DNA from: Hysterangium stoloniferum
Lineage: Eukaryota; Basidiomycota; Agaricomycetes; Hysterangiales; Hysterangiaceae
Reading direction: 5' to 3'
Length of the DNA stretch: 64,000 nt
Assembly (NCBI GenBank): GCA_015178975.1
Contig: WHVD01000007.1
Location: forward strand, 1,364,001 to 1,428,000
The position numbers and the translations under genes are program-made. Of this stretch, positions 57,171 to 64,000 are shown piece by piece. The first letter of the stretch is position 1. The number at the start of each line of letters is the position of its first letter. Below the pieces are notes generated by a model. That model was not told the DNA's origin, did no database searches, and saw only the letters and a program-made list of their open reading frames with translations.

Positions 57171-57820
57171 GGTATTAGCCTCTCACTTCATCGAGAGGGC
57201 AAATCTATACTTCGTCAAACAAGGCTTTTGTATTCAGTTTAGTAGGATAAATTATGATTATTATTCGACTTAATTGAAGGAAATTTGATTCATGTCATTA
57301 GTATCATATATTAGTCTCTATCTCCCTCCACCTCATCATCACCTCCCTGTGATCCATCCCACACCTTGCTTCTTTGATTGACCTTCTGATCACCCATCTC
57401 GACATAGTATAAAGATCCTTCCATGTACTGTATATTACATCTCTTTAGTTTGAAAATCAACTTAGATTAGCCCTTCTTAATCTCTCACTTTCCTTCTCTC
57501 TGATATACTCTTAATGAGTGGTCTTCAGCAAGCTGCAACCCTCTACCCTTTGACTCTTAGTGATTTGGCCCTCCAGTTGACTAAGCTAAGTGTTGATTCT
57601 CATTCATATCATACTGTCTGCTCTATTTGAAATACTGGAGCAACCTGACAGCTCATGTGAGGATGCAACACATAAGTTGAAGCCAAGCTCCACTACATTT
57701 ATAGAGCTGGACCTCCCAACTAGTATGATCTCTATCATCAGCTCCCCAATTAGCTCATTTCCTATCATCAGCCCCCCAACTAGAGCTTTTCCCCTCTTCA
57801 CAGCTTAGATATTAACATTG
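57171..57820 (+). repeat. old dispersed repeat / LTR-like sequence
   Basis: 57172-57240 matches 61262-61330 (minus) and 1725-1800. 57600-57690 has a GCAACACATAAGTTGAAGCC variant of the shared LTR motif (57665-57684). CCCCAACTAG/CTATCATCAGC repeats follow. Ends not defined. Confidence 0.5.
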
Positions 57821-57961
57821 CACCACCTCCTCTGGTGAGTATAAACACTTACAATCAAGCAACGTTTTCCTTATTTTCTCTGTCTGGATGCTCTCCTGAC
57901 ACTGCCTCCTGTTGCGATGCTATGTTTACAGTCTGGTTTGCAACAGGGAAATAGGGAAACA

Positions 57962-58072
57962 TTCCAAAGCATGCCTGCAACTAATACATTCCAAGGCATG
58001 TCTGCAGCTAATACATTCCAAGGCATGTCTGCAACTAATACATTCCAAGGCATGTCTGCAACTAATACAGAA
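57962..58072. repeat. 27-bp tandem repeat, 4 units
   Basis: Unit of the type CTGCAACTAATACATTCCAA plus GGCATGT. Units are nearly identical and a multiple of three, so several frames are open through it. Confidence 0.92.
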
Positions 58073-58945
58073 TGTCCAATATATGTATGTATGTACATAG
58101 TCCTCCAATGTCAATTGAACCTCCACTGTGAGGCAATCATTCATATTCTGCAGGAACAGTAACCTTGTCAGTCTAATACAGATTATTAGTAGGTACATGG
58201 TCCCAGAGCATTGCAGGCTTGTCAAATATTATGACCATTATGTTATGAGAAAACATAAAATCATTGATAAAGAAAGATTACAAACAAAACATTAACTTTA
58301 AGTCTAGTGGTTTATTCCAAATTCTTTGTGTGAAATCAGATATGAGCTAACTTACCCATCCCACACTTGGAGTAAGGTGATTGGCACCAGGACACAGGGA
58401 AGTTCCTGAAGCTTCTCATGAGAGCCAATGTCTCTTCACCAGACCTGGGTCCACCACAAAATCTGAAGTGATACAAGGGATGTGAGGAATAGTAGAGTTG
58501 CTTGGGGCATTGGTCACTGTTAAATATTTTGGGGGTCTCAATGTATAAGAGCAAAGCACACTACATATTTTATAATGCTAACTACATGTCCTTTATATAC
58601 CCAAATTTACTTAATTCAATTTCAGAATCAATCATCTGAGACAACATGGAGTCTTGAAGCTTCCATGGCTTGAAGCCTCTAACAGTCATGACTGCTCTCA
58701 ATTTGAAACACTGTGTTTGTCAGGGTATTGATTTTATTTTATTTTATTATGCACCTACAAAACAGCACCGGCAAAGGCAAGAGTGTGATTACATAATCAC
58801 ACTGCTACCCACATGAAAAGCAGCTGCACAGTGACACAGTGACATGGTGCAGCAGTGGCATGGCCAAATGACAGCACTGACATAAGGCTGACACCACCAC
58901 CTATGCAATGGACACATAGTGCTTTGCACTGTGTGCCTATGGGGC
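58073..58945. other. intergenic, nothing recognised
   Basis: Short ORFs only (for example minus strand 58336-58554) without family features. CACTGACA/CAGTGACA-type low complexity near 58830-58880. Confidence 0.45.
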
Positions 58946-58954
58946 CTCCTTGTG

Positions 58955-61172
58955 GGGTGTGCTTATAACCTCCGACCGAAGGCCAGCGCCTATCACGTAA
59001 TCAGTTCACACGAGTCGTTAAGTTACCGGCGGGCTGTTGGTTGGCATCATTCTCACTGGCCCTATTATGGAAGTTCACACGAGTCATGGAGGTTTCCACA
59101 GAAGCATGTGATTAGATGTGACAGTGGCCAATCTTCACGCTTTTTTTGCCTATGCCTTCCGAAATTCTTAGATTAATGCTGAAGCATGCCCTGCAGGCAC
59201 CGACATACCCAACTAATCCCCTTGTCATACAATTATTGCCAGTGGAATGGGAACAGTGGCAGAAGGATAATTTGGTGATGGGAAAGTGGGCAAAAACACA
59301 CGAGTATAAATCAGGTATGTAACTTACATTCATGGCAATTTCCTGAAGACTTATTTTCCATCAGAACCTAAATCCAGCCGGAAATGCAAGAAGGAATGGA
59401 GTCAACGCCTTGTTTGCAACCATAGTGGGATAAAGCGTGACCGTCGAGATCCCAACCTTAGTCCTAGTAAGAAACGGAAGTGTAGACCTTCAATTAAGAT
59501 TGGCTGTGAAGCACATATCAACATTGAAAAACCTGTGGACTCTGACCGGCTTTTGGTGACCTATTATTGGCAGCATGGAGGGCATGGTATACAACATCAG
59601 TTTTGTCTCACATCTTTTATTACCACTCACTTAAAATTAGATCCATCTTCCATTGAGGATATGCGAAATTCACCAAATCCTGGAGAGGTTCGAGATTGGC
59701 TGGACAATAGGGTTTGTGATGGATTTGACACTAAATCAATCAAAGCAATGCTTCGGTTATCATCAGAAGAGCTTTCTGAGGTATGTGATATTTTGATTTA
59801 ATTGATCAGCACATTTAGACATTGTTCTATATAGATTACCCCGGATGCTGTGATGTTGCCATATAGTATCAAGATCTCTGCAATGGATATTTTCAATGCT
59901 ATCCATTGCAAGGCTATGGTTGATACCGTCCTCGCCCCGGCACTTGGTGAGAGTATTGAACTCTGGATGAAGCGTCTGCAAGAAAAGGGCTGGTTTACAC
60001 TTTATGAGCCTACACCTGGGGAGAAGTCTCACAATGGAAATATATGGAAGATGAATGGATTCACAAGAAACAGCGTTGGGCTTGCGCATGGCAGAAGGTG
60101 GGTTTGGCCTTGTTCTATTTTTTTTTTATTGCTATGACTTAGATGGCTGATCTGCTACTTAGCATGCCCATTATGGCATCGATACCAACAATTTTATTGA
60201 GAGTTGGCATTCCAACCTCAAGACAAACTACATTGGATGAGGATGACGACAGCGCATTGACTATCTAATCCAGATCCTGGCTGAAGATGTTGAGCCTGAC
60301 TTCATGCGCTCACATATTCGTTGTGGCCTAGGGTTTCGAAATCGCCACCTTTGTAAAGCTGAATTGGCTGGCCAAAAGCTTGCAGAAACTGTTCCTTTTG
60401 CAGAAGCAGAAGCAGCAGCTGAAGACCTCATGGATGGCACAGTAGGAATTTAATTTAATTTTGATTCATTTATTTCATACACTAATGGTTTAAGTTTAAC
60501 AGGTTAAAGTTCTATCCTTTTCTGACAATGCTACCTCATATATCGTTCAACTGATGGATGACAAAATTACTTCTTGTACTTGTTGTATGCACAGGCAGTC
60601 ACTTCTTACATGCAAGCACATGTTTTTGGTTCACAGAGTCACAATTTACACTATATCCCTTCCACACATAATTGTGCTGGGCCATCGCAGTCATGACGTC
60701 GACAAAGACGCAGAGTCTTTGGAAGATCAACGCACCGCTAAAAGATGTCTAATTGCCAAGGTCCAAGATGGAATTAAGTTTATAGGGTCAACGGATATGT
60801 GGCGGGGGGTTGATTCCACAGAGAAGTTGGATGGGATCTCCAGAGAGTCATTAACACGTCTTCTTGCTGCAACAGATGAACTAAAACATGTAGCTAAAGA
60901 TACTTTATTTTTGCGCCCAGATTTTGCTACACAGAGTTAATTTATTTCCTGACTATCCCTCTTTAATACCTTCAGATTCAATTAATTGTAATTAGCTGTT
61001 ACCCTCCTGGTCTAAAAAGATTAATCTCAAAATCTGGGATCCAAACTAAAATGGACACTACTCATGACTTAGAAGAATGACGCCAGCCAACAGCCTGCCG
61101 GTAACTTAACGACCCGTGTGAACTGATTACATGATAGGCGCTGGCCTTCGGTCAGAGGTTATAAGCATGCCC
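58955..61172 (+). mobile_element. MULE (Mutator-like) DNA transposon, internally deleted
   Basis: 2.2 kb with terminal inverted repeats of about 100 bp (58955-59053 and 61074-61172, over 90 percent identical), starting GGGYRTGCTTATAACC. The flanking 9-bp TSD CTCCTTGTG (58946-58954 and 61173-61181) is perfect, as expected for MULEs. The inside encodes parts of a Mutator-type transposase but lacks the catalytic core. Confidence 0.93.
59176..60940 (+). pseudogene. MULE transposase remnant: DNA-binding domain and SWIM finger, no DDE core
   Basis: Likely start 59176. An intron near 59313-59362 leads to a basic Cys/His region (KKRKCRPSIKIGCEAH ... YYWQHGGHG) like the FAR1/GCM-type DNA-binding domain of MULEs. 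A second intron (about 59780-59834) leads to SIELWMKRLQEKGWFTLYEP. After this the sense passes into another frame and jumps to YGIDTNNFIESWH, which normally follows the catalytic domain, so the three acidic DDE residues are lost. Two TGA codons occur at about 60239 and 60245. The C-terminal SWIM zinc finger CTCX9CKH is at about 60575-60620. Not functional. Confidence 0.8.
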
Positions 61173-61181
61173 CTCCTTGTG

Positions 61182-61485
61182 CACCAGCACTGCAAATGCA
61201 GTTGCACCTATGTCACAAATTGATTATTCTTCAATAAAGTTGAATAATTCTCTATTGATCAAACTTGAAAGCCTCGTTCGATGAAGTATATATTCACCCT
61301 GTTGATGAAGTAAGAGGCTATTACCAGTTGTTTGTCAAAAAAGTTATGACAAGTTAGATTATTAATATGACTAATTTACAGATATTTTGACTGACTTCCC
61401 TCGCTCCTTTCATAGCCCTTTTATGCTTTTCTTTGTATTGTTATGACTATATTATGATCTAATAATGAAATCATTTGTGACGTCG
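61182..61485 (-). repeat. dispersed repeat, inverted copy of 57000-57240
   Basis: 61262-61450 read on the minus strand follows 57000-57240 block by block. It flanks the MULE on its right. Confidence 0.6.
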
Positions 61486-61780
61486 TGTTATGACCATGTT
61501 GCAACCCGACAGTCCCCAAGGTTATTGCCACCTATTGACATTTCAAGTTATCGCACAAGTCATCGCATCAGAAACTGTCAGTCACCTGACACTGATGTAT
61601 GCTTTCTCAGTGATCAAACTCCATTTATGCCCCCATCAAAATCGTACTATCTGGTTATACTCTGATATGTCCCTTTTTACTATGATGATCCATTCAACCT
61701 TATGTTTCACATATGCCTATATATACTTGTAATCCTCGGACTATTTCCTTTTCTTGTAATTCTGCTTTCCAGCTGGCCTA
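61486..61780 (+). repeat. diverged LTR of the solo-LTR D family
   Basis: TGTTATGACCATGTTGCAACC and the next about 290 bases match the minus strand of 20368-21092 (for example GATCAAACTCCATTTA). The 3' part with the shared motif is missing. Confidence 0.75.
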
Positions 61781-61902
61781 TTTATGGTCCAATAACAAGC
61801 CTGATGCAATCGATTGCAGCAATCGCAGTTTGACAAAGCATTTATTTTTGTAATGTATTCAGGGGTTTCTCTTAGATAGCTCAATATATGCTATAGTGTC
61901 AC

Positions 61903-62195
61903 TGTTATGTATTTTTAAAGGTTTTTTCTATTTTTCGCAATTTCCCCAAAACAAATTTCTTAACAAAGGCTTTTAAATATACTTATATCACGCTTATAAC
62001 ATTGTACAATATTCTCTTGATTTATATTGAATTTATGCAATTTATTTTGTATTTTTATCTTATAAATTGAGGGAGCTATGAAACTTCTACCTTTTATTCT
62101 TTTTTAACTAATATATCTTCAAATCGGCCACCTGGCGCTTATTACACAACACACAGGAATAGTTGTCACTATGAGTGACAGTCGTCATGGGGATG
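61903..62195 (+). repeat. LTR fragment of the long-LTR Gypsy family
   Basis: TGTTATGTATTTTTA and the following bases match the reverse complement of 13214 downward (and 19726 downward), including GGCGCTTATTACACAAC and one GTCACTATGAGTGAC unit of the minisatellite. Its orientation is opposite to the pol remnant beside it. Confidence 0.85.
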
Positions 62196-63540
62196 CAGCC
62201 ATGTGAAATGATAAGTCCAAGATATTCAATCTTTTCCTTTTCAAATTCACATTTTTCTGCATTCAAATAAAGCTTGTTTTTCTCCAATATTTCAAAGACC
62301 CTCTTGACCACTTCTCTATGTTGTTCCAGAGTGTTTGTGAAGATAAGAATATCATCCATGTAGACAATGACGACTTGTTCATCAATCAACTCTATGAACA
62401 AGTCATTCATCATGGTCTAAAATGTAGCAGGACTATTGGTGAGACCAAAGAACATGACCAATGGTTCAAACAGTCCCCTGTTGGTTCTGAAAGCTGCCCG
62501 CCATTCATCTCCTTCCTTTATTCTGACATTGTTATAGCCCCATCTGACATCTAACTTAGTGAAGTATTTGGCTCCTTTTAACTTGCTGATAATGTCAGAG
62601 ATGAGTGGTAGAGGATAGGAGTTTTTGATTGTGATATCATTTAGCTTTCTGTAATCCTGGACCAATCTTAAAGAGCCATCCTTCTTCTTTATAAAGAACA
62701 CTGGAGATCCCATAGGAGACTTGGAGGGTTGGATCCTTCCACTTTTAAGGTTCTCTCCTAAGAATTCATCCAGTCCCTTCTGCTCATGTGGTGCTAAAGG
62801 ATAGAGCTTGCTTCTAAAAGGTTCTGATCCAGGCTTCAATTTAATGGCATGATCCCAGGGTTTCTTATCTGGCAATCTATCAAAAGACTCTTTGGAGAAT
62901 ATTCCCTTGAACCGGTGATAACATTTTGGGACTAGTTCCTCAAAGGTTTTCTTCTGATCTTGTTTATGAGACTCCTCTGCCAACTTCTGTGATACAGTAG
63001 AAGTAGCATTGATATTAGACTGAGGATAGATAGTTGTAGCCCAGATCCTGTCACTGTCTTCAACCCCTGACTGATCATCTTCCTGATCATCTTCATCTGC
63101 ATTCTCTATGAGACTAGGAAGTTTCCTCCTAGACTCTGCTGCCTTCCTTTGTTCTACTTTTCTTAATTCTCCTAATCTGGAGAGAACATTCAGGTGGACA
63201 CCTGGTCAAATCTACTTGTCCAGTTCTCCAATTGATTTCAGGGTTATTAGTGAAAGAGCCAGGTATGTCCAATAATTGCAGATTTGTCTCCAAGGTCACA
63301 TACAGCAAAGAGTGCCTTTTCTGTATGATCTTTGAATATCATTGTCAATTCTACTTCTTCATGGATAGAGCCTCCTTGGTTCAATGTCCCATTAACATTG
63401 TAGACAGGGATAGGTCTGGGGAGTTAAATTGTATTGAGATTGTGGTATTCCACAAATCTTTTGTCCAAAAAGGAACCAGTAGCTCCACTGTCTAATAGTG
63501 CAGTTACTGACATTCTAACTCTTGTGTCTAAAGACCTGAG
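62196..63540 (-). pseudogene. Gypsy pol remnant: protease and RT, truncated
   Basis: Minus strand. Protease with DSGATGSFLD at about 63490, with a TAA for CAA and a frameshift near 63245. RT from about 62980: HEQKGLDEFLGENLKSGRIQ, DGSLRLVQDYRKLN, then TAG at 62417-62419 (CAG in relatives), then VYMDDILIF with the YMDD-type catalytic site, ending at EYLGLIIS near 62205 where it meets the inverted LTR fragment. RNase H and integrase are missing. Confidence 0.88.
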
Positions 63541-64000
63541 AACAATAGGAAGCTGGGTAGAGGTTTTGGGGTTGAGACTCCTGATATAAATTCTTTCAGG
63601 GGATCTTCTGAAGAGGGTGTGGCTGACATGGGTTCTGAATTAGTGTCTAGAGTTTCTGGTTGACTTGGGATAATTTCTTGGGGATCCTTTAATACACTAA
63701 ATTTATTACTCCATTGGGACATGTCCTTCACCAATGGTGCCTTTAAAAACCCTCTTTCTGTCCACCCTGCTCCTTCTGCAATTCTTCCTTCATGTATGCC
63801 TTCAGGGCATCAAAGTCCAAAATATTAATATCCATCTTTGAGTTGCATTGAGTGGCCTTATGTCCTGGCTTCCTGCACTTGAAACATATGAGAGGTCTGA
63901 AAGCCTTCCATCCTCAATCAACTTCCATAGGTGCAGCCTCAGATGGTTTAGCAGTCTGGGCTGTTTGGCTCGGCAGGATATTCTTCTGGGGTGTGGCTGG
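63541..64000 (-). pseudogene. Gag C-terminus of the same Gypsy remnant
   Basis: Minus strand, entering from the right edge. CCHC zinc knuckle CFKCRKPGHKATQC at about 63845-63890, then DFDALKAYMKEELQ and a Pro/Ser-rich tail (63528-63734) toward the protease. Stops interrupt it. It continues beyond the window. Confidence 0.75.

Overview
The window is from a basidiomycete fungus, most likely an Agaricomycete. Its host genes are cut by many short (about 48-77 nt) GT-AG introns. They include a complete cytochrome P450 of the fungal CESQR/FGHxKHACPG type, a complete 1,3-beta-glucan synthase and an F-box protein. Around them lies a dense, nested set of LTR retrotransposons (Copia, chromodomain Gypsy and a long-LTR Gypsy) and a MULE DNA transposon. 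Gene symbols are given only where the family is clear.

Layout. 1-1.3 kb: decayed Copia 3' end. 3.6-5.7 kb: an 11-exon P450, about 517 aa with no breaks. 7.7-11.6 kb: LTR-like sequence and a very long Gag-like reading frame broken almost only by TGA. 11.6-19.7 kb: a minus-strand Gypsy element with about 1.6-kb LTRs, minisatellites in the LTRs, an intact Gag, and protease fused to integrase with reverse transcriptase missing. 20.3-36.5 kb: a Gypsy chromovirus (A) that carries three later insertions, each with a target-site duplication (TSD): a solo LTR of another family (D), a nearly intact sister element (B, 25258-32758) and a solo LTR of its own family (C). 36.5-43 kb: repeats, a 139-bp perfect palindrome, a zinc-finger-like ORF, solo LTRs and a tRNA-like sequence. 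43.8-49 kb: F-box gene, kinase-like remnants and an unknown gene. 49.8-55.7 kb: FKS-type glucan synthase, 14 exons. 56-64 kb: repeats, a MULE with 9-bp TSD, and a decayed Gypsy pol.

The most interesting system is the A/B chromovirus family. Besides gag and pol it carries a three-exon gene on the opposite strand, between pol and the 3' LTR. It encodes an Arg/Glu/Lys-rich coiled coil followed by a CX2CX6CX10CX2CX6C zinc-cluster-like motif. Its two introns keep splice sites in both copies, which is possible because they are antisense to the genomic RNA. The family also shows a candidate -1 frameshift signal (A6 run, stem, possible pseudoknot) at the gag stop, and an 11-nt LTR segment complementary to the primer site, as in self-primed Tf1/sushi elements. 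Several otherwise different LTRs in the window share a short motif near their 3' ends (GCAGCACATAAGCTGAAGCC and variants).

Sister-copy comparison shows that decay is mostly C-to-T at CpG, which turns CGA into TGA. That explains the unusual excess of TGA stops in Copia, Gag, Gypsy and MULE reading frames. All homology statements come from reading motifs; no database search was possible.
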